Below, one piece after another: positions 16,722 to 25,703 of a DNA stretch of 64,000 nucleotides (positions are counted from its first letter, which is position 1; every line of letters begins with the position of its first letter). The stretch spans positions 1 to 64,000 of the forward strand of contig JAKSPJ010000012.1 in assembly GCA_024404915.1 (NCBI GenBank), in the 5' to 3' direction. This DNA comes from Oscillospiraceae bacterium. GTDB lineage: Bacteria; Bacillota; Clostridia; Oscillospirales; Ruminococcaceae. Under the pieces are notes generated by a model, which ran no database searches, had not been told where the DNA came from, and worked only from the letters and a program-made list of their open reading frames with translations. Both the position numbers and the translations under genes were made by a program.

Positions 16722-17210
16722 TCACTTTTTCGGGAACCAGGGAATACATCTGTTGACTGATTTGCAGTATTTGTGATATGCCTCACCATATAAGTCCGCC
16801 AGCCATTTTTCCTCTGTTTGTATCAGAAAGACTGTCACATAAATCCAGCAAATCACAGGCACAATCATAAGAAGCAGATTGTTCACAATAAAAACAGCTC
16901 CTGTACATCCAAGCAGTGCTGCGGAATATACAGGATTGCGCACAACCGCATAAACGCCGTCGGTAATCAGCTGATTTTCTGCAACCTTCTGAAACAGTTT
17001 GGATTTCACTTTGGCATTGAAATTCAGATAGATGCCAAATGCAATCAAAGCGATGCCAATACATAGAAATGGAATATCCAAAGCATGTATTTCGCCGAAA
17101 CCATGGGCATTTTTTTTCACCAGAAAAATAGCCGCTGCGGTTATAATAAATTGTCCGTATACAATGACAGGCCCAACACCGAATAAAGGCAGATGATTAT
17201 TTTCTTTCAT
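16722..17210 (-). CDS. Isoprenylcysteine-carboxyl-methyltransferase-like membrane protein
   Basis: A 162-residue integral membrane methyltransferase of the ICMT/PEMT type (PF04191-like). Four to five helices precede the conserved GVYAVVRNPVYSA, and the end EEKWLADLYGEAYHKYCKSVNRCIPWFP is the family's cofactor-binding segment. In bacteria these enzymes methylate lipids or small carboxylates with S-adenosylmethionine; the acceptor is not knowable here. The start at 17210 is chosen for GGAG eight bases upstream, against an ATG at 17246 that overlaps the preceding gene. It lies 22 bp behind the HgdB-like gene on the same strand and is likely co-transcribed. Confidence 0.85.
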   Translation of the reverse strand: MKENNHLPLFGVGPVIVYGQFIITAAAIFLVKKNAHGFGEIHALDIPFLCIGIALIAFGIYLNFNAKVKSKLFQKVAENQLITDGVYAVVRNPVYSAALLGCTGAVFIVNNLLLMIVPVICWIYVTVFLIQTEEKWLADLYGEAYHKYCKSVNRCIPWFPKK

Positions 17211-17232
17211 ATTGCTGCTCCGATTTCCTGTT

Positions 17233-18441
17233 TTATGTGTCATCAATGACGTTGCTGATTAACAACTGAATGCGGTTCTGAATATTAACATCTGGTAAAC
17301 TGGAATCAAAATCCAGGCTGACAACTCTGCCGTGATACTTGCGCATCATACTCATATATTGTCCTCTGCCGTAAATGTGGCTTGGAATACAGCGAAATGC
17401 CTGCACACCCAGTATTTTACGAATGCCATTCTGAAAACAGCCCAAAGTATCCATGCTGATAAGCCAGCCGTCGCCTACGCTGTCCAGCTCTGCTTTTTCT
17501 TTGCCGATTGCCTTTTTTAATGTGCCGTAATCCGTAAAGGCAAACATGCCTGATTTCCGCAGGGTGCGAAGCAGAATTTTCTGATAGGTGCCAATCATGA
17601 CGGAAAGGGCTGTGTAACCAAATCGCATAGCGCCCTCAGCGTATTTTTTATGGGTATCCATATAGTAAAGAAAGTAAGAAGAAAGGCCATTGATGAAAAC
17701 TTCGCAGCCCTCATCCTCCAGATATCTGACAATATCCCTGTTTGCAAAATGACAATACCTTGTGAATAATTCACCAACAATGCCGATTCTTTGCTTTTTC
17801 TCACCCGTCTGCGGAATGGCAGCAAAATCTGAAATGATTGTTTTGAATCGCCGTTTTAAAAGCAGGGGATTCATATTTGTGCCGGTTCGCAATTCCTCAG
17901 AGAGGATATCAAGCCATTTTTGTCTGCAGCGGTCTGTATCACCCTTGCTGACCTCATATGGCCGAATCTGTAATGTCAGATACAGCAGAAGATCGCAGTA
18001 ATGCATAGAGAAAAAAGCACGCATATACATAAAATACTGCATATGTACCTTATTTGTTTCTCCTTCCTTCATGCTAAAGGTGATGACTTTTACACCATGG
18101 ATGCCTGCATCTTCCAGCACTTTTTTTAGAATCTCTGTATAATTGGAACCAAGACAGCATTCACCGAAGGTCGGCATCAGCAGAAGTGTATTATTGAGAT
18201 CGAAGTTTCCTGTTTTCAGGGCGCAGATAATCTGACCGATATCAATGATACAAGGAAAGCACATATCGTTATTGACATGTTTCAAACCGGTTTCCACTAT
18301 GTTTTCTGCGTTATCAAGTACTACAGGATAGTATTCCTCGGAACAGAACGCATATTTTAATAATGGATAGTGATAGTCAAACATGGAAGGCAGAATCAGC
18401 GTTTTTTGTCCTGCAACCTGTTCTTTCTGAATCTGATACAA
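17233..18441 (-). CDS. HgdB-like, 2-hydroxyacyl-CoA dehydratase-type protein (COG3581)
   Basis: A 402-residue soluble protein of the DUF2229/COG3581 group, normally fused to or next to the ATP-driven activator (COG1924). Recognisable parts are GLKHVNNDMCFPCIIDIGQII near the start, GECCLGSNYTEI, GIVGELFTRYCHFANRDIV and a cysteine-poor C-terminus. The cysteines NDMC, PC and ECC could bind a [4Fe-4S] cluster. No activator gene is in the window, so it is an orphan half of a reductase/dehydratase-type system. It starts with TTG at 18441 behind a GGGGGA site. The role, perhaps in double-cubane-like reduction, is unknown. Promoter at 18543. Confidence 0.8.
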   Translation of the reverse strand: MYQIQKEQVAGQKTLILPSMFDYHYPLLKYAFCSEEYYPVVLDNAENIVETGLKHVNNDMCFPCIIDIGQIICALKTGNFDLNNTLLLMPTFGECCLGSNYTEILKKVLEDAGIHGVKVITFSMKEGETNKVHMQYFMYMRAFFSMHYCDLLLYLTLQIRPYEVSKGDTDRCRQKWLDILSEELRTGTNMNPLLLKRRFKTIISDFAAIPQTGEKKQRIGIVGELFTRYCHFANRDIVRYLEDEGCEVFINGLSSYFLYYMDTHKKYAEGAMRFGYTALSVMIGTYQKILLRTLRKSGMFAFTDYGTLKKAIGKEKAELDSVGDGWLISMDTLGCFQNGIRKILGVQAFRCIPSHIYGRGQYMSMMRKYHGRVVSLDFDSSLPDVNIQNRIQLLISNVIDDT

Positions 18442-18542
18442 AAGAAATCCCCCTTATCCATTGCTGTGTTTCAATACAGAATGTATGAAAACAGTGATGA
18501 TTTGCACGGAATATTACTTTGTGTGCATATTTTTCTATATAT

Positions 18543-18571
18543 ATTATATATGATAATAGAAGTATTGTCAA
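18543..18571 (-). promoter_or_regulatory. Consensus sigma-A promoter of the HgdB-like gene
   Basis: On the minus strand TTGACA (18566-18571), 17 bp, TATAAT (18543-18548). Leader of about 95 nt before the TTG start. Confidence 0.85.
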
Positions 18572-18732
18572 GCCATCCGGGGCGTATTGTGCGGCAGGAG
18601 GCTATAGTAATCATTTTATTAGAGATTGTGCACTGATGAATGGGCAGACCCAAGGCAAAAAGTATGGTGCGCGCAGAAAAGCCCACATTCTGACATCAGC
18701 AAGAAAATCTGATACCTTGATTACCAAAGATG

Positions 18733-18775
18733 AAAACAGAAGCGTCTTCCGAGGCATGGAAGACGCTTCTGTTTT
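18733..18775 (-). terminator. Strong terminator, also functional on the plus strand
   Basis: AACAGAAGCGTCTTCC pairs perfectly with GGAAGACGCTTCTGTT over a seven-base loop; T and A tracts flank both sides. It lies 28 bp past the stop of the PPLAG-dockerin gene. Confidence 0.9.
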
Positions 18776-18802
18776 TCATACTATTCTGAAAGTGATACGT
18801 CC

Positions 18803-20317
18803 TTATTTTATCAGAACGGCATCAATAGACAGACCGTCCAGCTGTTCCTTCCCATAGGGGATAGAGCAGAACCAGCTTGCCATATCACATGTGAAAGAAC
18901 CGGAGTCCTTATTGCGCTGAATGGTGACCATCAATGTGTTGTCTGAGACATCCAGTGAACTGAGATGGTGCCGATAGGATCCGCTTGATTCTTCAAAGGC
19001 TGCAATCAGCAGTACGTTTTCCTGGAAGAAAGTATCGTCATATTTTGCCGTATTTGTCTCAAAAGATTGGAAATACATATATTCCAACCCTGTTCCCATG
19101 GCTTGCTGAATCTTGTCTTTCAGTGCATTCAATTCAGCTTTAGAGTGAATCACTTTCACAGGAATATGGTTATTTGCTGCATCGTCCATTGCTGCCTCAT
19201 TATCAAACGGAACCATAACACTGCCGTACCAGTATGAAAGCAGACGATCCATTCTGGAGAAATCACATGGTGCACAGTCAGCAGCTCTTTTAAGGATAGA
19301 TGCACTGACAGTATAAATTGTCAGCGGATATGTTTCCATTACAAGGCCACGATACACAATTTTTAACGTATCGCCAACCTGTACCGGCTCTGCTATTAAT
19401 TGGGAATCTACATAAATCATTTCCTTTTTGTCAGTTTTCACAAGGATTCTGCTATCCTGAATCTCAGTTACAACAGTGTTAATGGCTGTGAGCTTATGAT
19501 CTGTGTAAAACATCAGGATATCGTCTTTCATCATATCCGCACTGTCACCGTCACAGAGAGATTCCAATTCCACATAAGCGATTTCTATATTATCCTGACT
19601 GCCTACAAGAACACGGAAATTCTCATCGTTTGTGAGATACTCCATCACACACAATCCGGAGCCGATATCCTTGCCTTTGTAGCCGGCAAAATCCTTCAGT
19701 GAAATGCGCTCCTTCAATTCAGAAATGGCGATGACATCCTCCATTGAAATTCTGGGAAGTTCATCTGTTTCATTCAGCAGACGGCGCTTCATCAATGAAT
19801 AATCCTTGCTGTTGACACGACCATCCATGTTCATATCAGCGGTGGAGACATCCCGGATCGTCAGTTCCGGCAGATTCAGCATATACTTCTGGAGCAGCAC
19901 AACGTCTGCCACACTGAATGAACCATCGCCGTTAAAATCTCCGCTTCCGGTATTGTCAACCATCAGACCTTCAACAGGCGGTATTTCTTCTATCGTTTCC
20001 GTAGGCATCATTTCGCCTGCAAGCGGCGGCAAAGTAGTGGTCGCTGCGGTGGATACCATCGTGCCTGCAAGGGGAGGAAGTGTTGTAGTTGGTACTGTAG
20101 TCAGTGTGCCTGCAAGCGGCGGCAAAGTAGTGGTTGTTGTGGTGGATACCATTGTGCCTGCAAGAGGGGGCATCGTAGTGGTCATTGTGGTAAAGACTGG
20201 TTCATTATCGCTTGTGCCGTCAGATGTCTCTGCCGCTGCCGCAGTTATTACGCCCGCCACTGTTCCTACTGCCAGTGTGGTAATCAAGGCAGCAATTTCA
20301 TTCGTGAACTTTCTCAT
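18803..20317 (-). CDS. Secreted PPLAG-repeat protein with an internal dockerin
   Basis: A 504-residue secreted protein: signal peptide (1-29), a Thr-rich region with PPLAG at about 50, 66, 81 and 97 plus a degenerate PPVEG at 113 (period 15-16 residues), a type I dockerin in the middle (about 125-182, loops DFNGDGSFS and DMNMDGRVN), and a C-terminal half of about 320 residues that ends with a domain (NVLLIAAFEESSGSYRHHL...NTLMVTIQR) reminiscent of PrcB-like folds. A central dockerin is rare. It begins inside the end of the radical SAM gene (ATGA overlap), so that enzyme is the prime candidate to modify it. The repeats hold no Cys. Function unknown. Confidence 0.8.
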   Translation of the reverse strand: MRKFTNEIAALITTLAVGTVAGVITAAAAETSDGTSDNEPVFTTMTTTMPPLAGTMVSTTTTTTLPPLAGTLTTVPTTTLPPLAGTMVSTAATTTLPPLAGEMMPTETIEEIPPVEGLMVDNTGSGDFNGDGSFSVADVVLLQKYMLNLPELTIRDVSTADMNMDGRVNSKDYSLMKRRLLNETDELPRISMEDVIAISELKERISLKDFAGYKGKDIGSGLCVMEYLTNDENFRVLVGSQDNIEIAYVELESLCDGDSADMMKDDILMFYTDHKLTAINTVVTEIQDSRILVKTDKKEMIYVDSQLIAEPVQVGDTLKIVYRGLVMETYPLTIYTVSASILKRAADCAPCDFSRMDRLLSYWYGSVMVPFDNEAAMDDAANNHIPVKVIHSKAELNALKDKIQQAMGTGLEYMYFQSFETNTAKYDDTFFQENVLLIAAFEESSGSYRHHLSSLDVSDNTLMVTIQRNKDSGSFTCDMASWFCSIPYGKEQLDGLSIDAVLIK

Positions 20318-21294
20318 GATGGGTTTCCTCCTTTTTTCTTTGACAATAACGTAAGTGCGGTTAGAATATGGACCTGTTCTTCCAGACAGGCTGCTTCAGA
20401 AATATCTCTGACACTGCCGGTGGTAGACATTTTTCTGCATGCACAGTCATTTCTGCAGTATGCAGAAATCTCGCATCCGCTGCAGCGTTCCGATACCATG
20501 GAATAGTCAGGATGTGCCATTCTTGCCTGTTCCGCCTGTATACCCATTGCAATACTGCCGCACTGGTATTCCGGCAGATTCTGAAACTGTACACAGGGAT
20601 AGAATTTCCCATCCCAATTGATAAACAGTTTTCTTTTACAGATTTCGCATCTGCTTTGTTTATTTTCACGGATAACTTTCTTTTTCAGGGCAAGCTCATA
20701 CACAAACAAGTCAGGTATTTCCGCAATTTTTTCCCATTGTGCCCGAAGCAGGTTTCCGAAAGCGTCGGGATCCTCCGGCGTCAGAAAAGCATCCATCACC
20801 GCAGAAATTTTCCTTACCCCCAGCTGTTTCAGATAGAGAACGTTCTCATAAAGATAGGGGAGAGTTTTTTCTGTATAAACAAGCTGCACCAGTGTTTCCG
20901 GCTGAAAGCGCAGAAGCATTTTTAATTTTTCATCCAGCAGCGCAGAATCCACGCCTCGTTCTTCACAGTGTTTTCCATCGTGTGACATATTGATGATTAC
21001 GTTTCTTTCCATGCTCCATTTGATGAAATCCTCATTCAGAAGAGTGCCGTTTGTAGTAACTACAAATTCTTTTGCCCTGATAGTTTCACAGTAATACCTG
21101 ACAATATCCATATATAACAATGGCTCACCGCCGAAAAGATACACACGATCAGCATCATTTCGTTTCTGAATAAATGCCGCAATTTTCTGCATGGTTCCAT
21201 CCTGAATATGGCCATATTTTGTATTCAGATGCCGCTCATAACAATAACTGCATTTTAAATTGCATTGGTTTGTAATGCTGATTGTATAATCCAT
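20314..21294 (-). CDS. Radical SAM/SPASM peptide-modifying enzyme
   Basis: A 326-residue radical SAM enzyme. The cluster motif is C11-x3-C15-x2-C18 (in QCNLKCSYCYER), with the GGEPLL motif at about 55-60. The C-terminus is a classic SPASM domain: C216, C219, C234 and C245, then C271-x2-C274-x5-C280-x3-C284, and C303, able to hold two auxiliary clusters. SPASM enzymes act on protein or peptide side chains (RiPP precursors, sulfatases, mycofactocin). The next gene, overlapping by four bases, encodes the PPLAG-repeat dockerin protein, a likely substrate. No RiPP-recognition (RRE/PqqD-like) domain is visible at the N-terminus. Preceded by the GH141-like gene, 84 bp away. Confidence 0.93.
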   Translation of the reverse strand: MDYTISITNQCNLKCSYCYERHLNTKYGHIQDGTMQKIAAFIQKRNDADRVYLFGGEPLLYMDIVRYYCETIRAKEFVVTTNGTLLNEDFIKWSMERNVIINMSHDGKHCEERGVDSALLDEKLKMLLRFQPETLVQLVYTEKTLPYLYENVLYLKQLGVRKISAVMDAFLTPEDPDAFGNLLRAQWEKIAEIPDLFVYELALKKKVIRENKQSRCEICKRKLFINWDGKFYPCVQFQNLPEYQCGSIAMGIQAEQARMAHPDYSMVSERCSGCEISAYCRNDCACRKMSTTGSVRDISEAACLEEQVHILTALTLLSKKKGGNPS

Positions 21295-21378
21295 AGAATA
21301 AATCCTTTTCAGAAATCTTATATTTTTATGCAGCAGAAAAAGACTTGTATTTAATCAGAAATCCGGAGACAGTTCTTA

Positions 21379-24261
21379 TTATTCAGTCATAGCAGGAAAC
21401 GTGCTGATTTTGTTCAACAGAAAATCCATATGGAGCCGGACATCCTCGGCATCAAGTACGTCATTGCCGTTCAGATCGGCAGGGTCCAGGTCATCAATAT
21501 CGCCCATGGCATATGCCTGTTTCAGCAGAGACAGATCTCTTGCATCTACAGCGCCGTCTGCATTGATATCGCCATAGATAAATGATTTGGGTTCCGAGCC
21601 TGCAGGGAAGATCAGCTTCCACCAGGCGATATTAAAGAGATAGCCGCTGCCGCCTTTAAACACCAGGTACAAATCATGTGTGCCTGTTGTTTTTTCCAAA
21701 GCAGCACGCTGCGTTGCCCATGTCTGCCAGCCGCCTGTAGATTTCACATCACAGGTGCCAATCAGTTTGCCGTTGGGGCCATCCAGACGAATCTCAATGG
21801 TGGAGCCGCCGTTGTTGGCGCCGAGACGCAAATCAATTGCATCCGGGCTGTTTGCAAAATCCACATCCTTGAATCCGATATAGTCGCCGTTCTCAATATA
21901 GGCAACATCCAGGCCGCCTTCGCTGCAGTTTTCTGTCTGGATACCGGACTGGTCAGAGTAGGAAGAAGCATCCACTACAGAGCCTGAGCCGCTGAGACGC
22001 AGAAGATAATTGGATTTGCTGAGGATTTTTCCGGAAGCATCCGTAACATAAATGCGGTATTCGCCTTCTTCAGAGGGAGTCTGAATCTTCGTTGCAGTAC
22101 CGCTTGCTTTTGTCATGGTGCTGCCACGACGGAAGGAGGTTGTGCCATCCGGTGCAATCCAGACAGTTTTTCCTGTGCCGGCTGCACGAATCGGGAGCTG
22201 TTTTTCGCATTTGGACTGACAGCTTGCAGGGAATACGTAGTCAGCATCCGTCATCATTTTTTCCGGCATAATATTTTTGTATGCATCCTGCAAACCTGAA
22301 TTCAGACAAATTTCGTACTGTCTCTGGGGCCAGACATTATCTGAAACCACAATGGGGTCATCAATGGTGCTGTCAGGAGGATTGATACCCATTTTTTTCA
22401 CAGTCGCATAGGTTCGGAGAATTGTCAGATGGTGCTTCTTGCCATAGTCTTCACAGTTGATGGTATAGGTAACATTTGGGTCAATTTCCAGGACATTGTC
22501 ATTTTCCTCAATCCATGCGGTGCCCTCGTCATTGTGCAGACCGTATGTCGGTGCGCCGGGACCGCCGGCAGGAATGCCCTGAACATAGTTTTCGTTGATG
22601 ACTGTACCGGGCATCTGACCGATGGTGTAAATACCGCCGGAGTCATGGAGACGGTTCAGTGAACGAATCACACGGTTATAGCAGATGGTATTATTGCGGC
22701 AGGTTTCCGAGTCCGTAAAATTGCACCAGCCCCAGCCGACGTGAATACCGTTATATGCAGTTTTTTCAATCTGATTCCGAAGCACCTGAATGGAGTCCGC
22801 ACAGTACACAGTGACAGCTGCACAGCCGCCGAATCCGTGAACTACGCTGATATCATACAGAAGGTTATCTGTAATGGTATCATTTTTGCAGACACCCTCC
22901 ACACCACGAGGGAATTTTTCATGATTATTGCTGCCGGCATCTCCGATATAGATGTGCTGCGGATGACCTACAGTAATACCGGAGGAGGTAATATCAGTGA
23001 TATAATTCCCGGAAATATTACTGTTGATAACGTCATTATTCATAGAAATGCCGTCTGCACCGGTATGCTTGATGACATTTCCTGTGAAGTCAATAGAATC
23101 ACTATTGGATACATGAATCATGGCAGGAAGCGTATCTACCATTTCATATTTTTTGCTGTGCCAGTTCGAATCTGCAAATGCAGTATAGGTCTGAGCTGCC
23201 TGGCAGGTTGTTTTACCATGGGAACCTGCAACATTTGTCAGCTGATAATCTGTATGTGCAAAGGTCAGACCGCTGAATGTCAGATTCTTTACACGGTTGC
23301 CGGTTGATTCACCAGCAATCACGATGAGCTGTTCTGCCAAAGGTGCTTCTACATCAGCAGTATTCATATCTTCCCAGTCGTAGGGATAATAATACAGCTT
23401 GTGCTCTGTCTTGTCAAAATAAAACTGTCCCGGAGATTTTACAAAGCTGAATGCATTATAGAGTGTATGCCATCCGCTGCAGGAGAATCCTGCACCCCAT
23501 CCGGGTGTCTGGGCGATGGAGCCATAGGGCTGCTGCAGAAGAAGCACCATGTTTCCATTCTCATAACGCACATCTCTGGAACAGACAATATTCTCATTCC
23601 AGGTTGTACCATTTACCACTTCCAGGTCATCTTTATTGGTTTCCACTTTGGGAATATCATTGGCACTGTATACAATGCCGTCGCTCTTTTTACCGGAGTC
23701 CCACGCCCAGTCTGCCTGACCTGCGATAATATTATATTCGCCGTAGCCGCCTTTTGCACCAGCACTCACGCTGCCCATATTGGCACGATGATCATTGACA
23801 TAGAGGTTGCGGAGCTTATAATCCCTGTCCAATGTGGCCACATACAGATTGTCATTGTACTTTTTCCAGCCGCTGACCTGTTCAGCACCGGAAAAGACCG
23901 GTTTTTCATCCTGGTATGCCTGATAAATGATACGGCTTCCGTCGGCAGCGGAATCTTCAGGGGTAAAGGTGACAGCATCCGTCATGCGGTAAGTACCGCC
24001 ACGGAAATACACCACAATATCGCCCTTGGTGCTGTTCTTGATTTTTCGTACAGCATCCTTTGCGCCGGAAAGTGTCTGAAGTGGAGCAGCCAGTGTGCCC
24101 GGGTTGAAATCGCTTCCGTCTGGAGCCACATAGAGCTCTGCGGCAGGTGCTGCTGCGCTGACCTGCATAGGCAGACGAATCCATCCGTCTGTCGCTGCTG
24201 CCGCCATTGCAAGACTGCATGCAATGGCCGTTACCTGTGATACTTTTTTTCTTTCTTTCAT
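21379..24261 (-). CDS. GH141-like beta-helix glycosidase with CBM6 and dockerin
   Basis: A 960-residue secreted cellulosomal enzyme. A signal peptide (about 1-38) precedes a long right-handed beta-helix that starts ELYVAPDGSDFNPGTLAAPLQTL, a hallmark of GH141-like proteins, a family with fucosidase and xylanase members. Helix turns such as ITDNLLYDIS and GGIYTIG are visible. Then come an Ig-like stretch, a CBM6 (about 765-890; IENGDYIGF, YLFNIAWWKL) and a C-terminal type I dockerin (about 900-955; DINADGAVD and DLNGNDVLD). The start at 24261 (MKERKK) is chosen for GGGGGA eight bases upstream. It is the first gene before the radical SAM gene, same strand. Substrate: xylan or fucosylated glycan, inferred. 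Confidence 0.85.
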   Translation of the reverse strand: MKERKKVSQVTAIACSLAMAAAATDGWIRLPMQVSAAAPAAELYVAPDGSDFNPGTLAAPLQTLSGAKDAVRKIKNSTKGDIVVYFRGGTYRMTDAVTFTPEDSAADGSRIIYQAYQDEKPVFSGAEQVSGWKKYNDNLYVATLDRDYKLRNLYVNDHRANMGSVSAGAKGGYGEYNIIAGQADWAWDSGKKSDGIVYSANDIPKVETNKDDLEVVNGTTWNENIVCSRDVRYENGNMVLLLQQPYGSIAQTPGWGAGFSCSGWHTLYNAFSFVKSPGQFYFDKTEHKLYYYPYDWEDMNTADVEAPLAEQLIVIAGESTGNRVKNLTFSGLTFAHTDYQLTNVAGSHGKTTCQAAQTYTAFADSNWHSKKYEMVDTLPAMIHVSNSDSIDFTGNVIKHTGADGISMNNDVINSNISGNYITDITSSGITVGHPQHIYIGDAGSNNHEKFPRGVEGVCKNDTITDNLLYDISVVHGFGGCAAVTVYCADSIQVLRNQIEKTAYNGIHVGWGWCNFTDSETCRNNTICYNRVIRSLNRLHDSGGIYTIGQMPGTVINENYVQGIPAGGPGAPTYGLHNDEGTAWIEENDNVLEIDPNVTYTINCEDYGKKHHLTILRTYATVKKMGINPPDSTIDDPIVVSDNVWPQRQYEICLNSGLQDAYKNIMPEKMMTDADYVFPASCQSKCEKQLPIRAAGTGKTVWIAPDGTTSFRRGSTMTKASGTATKIQTPSEEGEYRIYVTDASGKILSKSNYLLRLSGSGSVVDASSYSDQSGIQTENCSEGGLDVAYIENGDYIGFKDVDFANSPDAIDLRLGANNGGSTIEIRLDGPNGKLIGTCDVKSTGGWQTWATQRAALEKTTGTHDLYLVFKGGSGYLFNIAWWKLIFPAGSEPKSFIYGDINADGAVDARDLSLLKQAYAMGDIDDLDPADLNGNDVLDAEDVRLHMDFLLNKISTFPAMTE

Positions 24262-24551
24262 AATGAATTCCCCCATTCAATATAGTGTGAAGCTGCATAC
24301 CGGAAGGGGAGGGAGACAATCATATGCGGATACTGTCAGTATATGTATTGTCCTGATATACAAGTTCACATGATAAGTATACTTGAAAAACCTGGGATAA
24401 TCAATGTGATTTTTCTAGAAATACTGGATAAATCGTCGAAATATATAGACAGCTTATATGAATCGGGGGAGTATTGTGCATACAGGTTTAGATATAAGAA
24501 CAAAAACAAAGAAACAGATGCAGCGATCTGCAAACTCGATTGATACTACAA

Positions 24552-25703
24552 TTAATTTGCAGCCTTGATTGTATCAGCAGCCTCGCCTATGTCAGAACCT
24601 TTTTCATTCTTATTTTTCTTTTTTGAAGAACGATTGACAATTTTTCGAACCAGTTTCATTATCCATTTTGACAACAGATTACTGAGCAGATAAACCGGAA
24701 TGCTGAGCAGAACACTCAGAAGGAAGTCCAGCGGAACAATTTTCCAGTAGGTGGGGAAAAACACAGAGTAATTGCTGAATTGGCCTGCATATTTCGGATA
24801 GAAAATGCCATCAAATATGGATGATAAAAGGAATGTGCAGATAGAAAGACCGGAAATCTTTGCCAGAGACCAGCGGATATATTTGTTAGTGATTTTTACA
24901 TCATAAAAAGAAAGGAAAATCAAAGCCGCAATAATTACATTGATGATATCGCCATTCTCCACACAGAAACCGGAATAATAGTTTGTGGAAACCGTTTTAT
25001 AGTTTGCAAATCCCAGCAGAAAACAGCCAAGCAGGAACAGCGGCACTGTGATAAATTTGGAAATCTTGGGTTTGAATTCGCTGATATAAGCTCCTACAAT
25101 GTAGTAGGCAAAGGGCCACATTCCGCTGAAGTAGCCCAGGGGCATTCCAATCACAGCGAGTTCTTTCGGGTGCGGCAGACGGTTGATGGTCACTGGCAGC
25201 GTCGAGGCACAGACACAGATAATCACTGCCGCAAGCTTTTGCTTTCTGGTTTTCAGTGAATCATACGCCGCATTGATAAAGGGCATGAATAGTATCAGCG
25301 AAAGATACATATTGATATACCAGCCGTATGAGGGCTGATTGAAGGACCAGACGGATTGTGCCCAGATCCAGCCGCTGAATTGCTGTTTGAGAATGAGTAT
25401 CTTATATGCGATGATTAAGCCGCTGATTGTGAATGTAGTAATAATAATGGGAATTGCTTTGATAAAATGCTCCGCTTCAAATCTGGCTTTTCGTTTCAGA
25501 TAGCCGGTTATAAGGAGAAAAAGGGGCACGCATTCATAAAACAATGCCCGAAATGATACATGGAATATAATATCGGGCTGCACACTTTCCAGCGAATAGT
25601 ATCCGGTGTGCAAAAAGAAATGTAATGAAATTACAAAATACATTGCAAAGATTTTCAATAAATCAATGCCTGGTTCATTTTTTGTTTCTTTAAACAGTTT
25701 CAT
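24552..25703 (-). CDS. Acyltransferase family 3 membrane protein
   Basis: A 383-residue integral membrane acyltransferase of the OafA/WecH type (about ten helices). The N-terminus reads GIDLLKIFAMYFVISLHFFLH, where the conserved His of helix 1 and the arginines of helix 2 (KRKARFE) form the family's acyl-transfer core. Such enzymes acetylate or acylate cell-surface polysaccharides or peptidoglycan. It overlaps the anti-sigma gene by 14 bases and has GGAG eight bases before its ATG, so it is the third gene of the ECF operon. A link between envelope stress or substrate sensing and surface acylation follows from this arrangement and is inference. The basic C-terminus (KKKNKNEKGSD) is cytoplasmic. 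Confidence 0.88.
   Translation of the reverse strand: MKLFKETKNEPGIDLLKIFAMYFVISLHFFLHTGYYSLESVQPDIIFHVSFRALFYECVPLFLLITGYLKRKARFEAEHFIKAIPIIITTFTISGLIIAYKILILKQQFSGWIWAQSVWSFNQPSYGWYINMYLSLILFMPFINAAYDSLKTRKQKLAAVIICVCASTLPVTINRLPHPKELAVIGMPLGYFSGMWPFAYYIVGAYISEFKPKISKFITVPLFLLGCFLLGFANYKTVSTNYYSGFCVENGDIINVIIAALIFLSFYDVKITNKYIRWSLAKISGLSICTFLLSSIFDGIFYPKYAGQFSNYSVFFPTYWKIVPLDFLLSVLLSIPVYLLSNLLSKWIMKLVRKIVNRSSKKKNKNEKGSDIGEAADTIKAAN

Larger units (their letters stand above)
18442..18802. other. Intergenic region with a promoter and a terminator
   Basis: About 360 bp. It holds the leftward promoter (18543-18571) and the terminator of the PPLAG-dockerin gene (18733-18775). Nothing else is recognised. 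Confidence 0.6.

Noticed and set aside
24343..24543. A 66-codon frame upstream of the GH141-like gene
   Set aside because: No binding site, no family pattern, and it lies in an AT-rich promoter-like gap; it is most likely a random frame.
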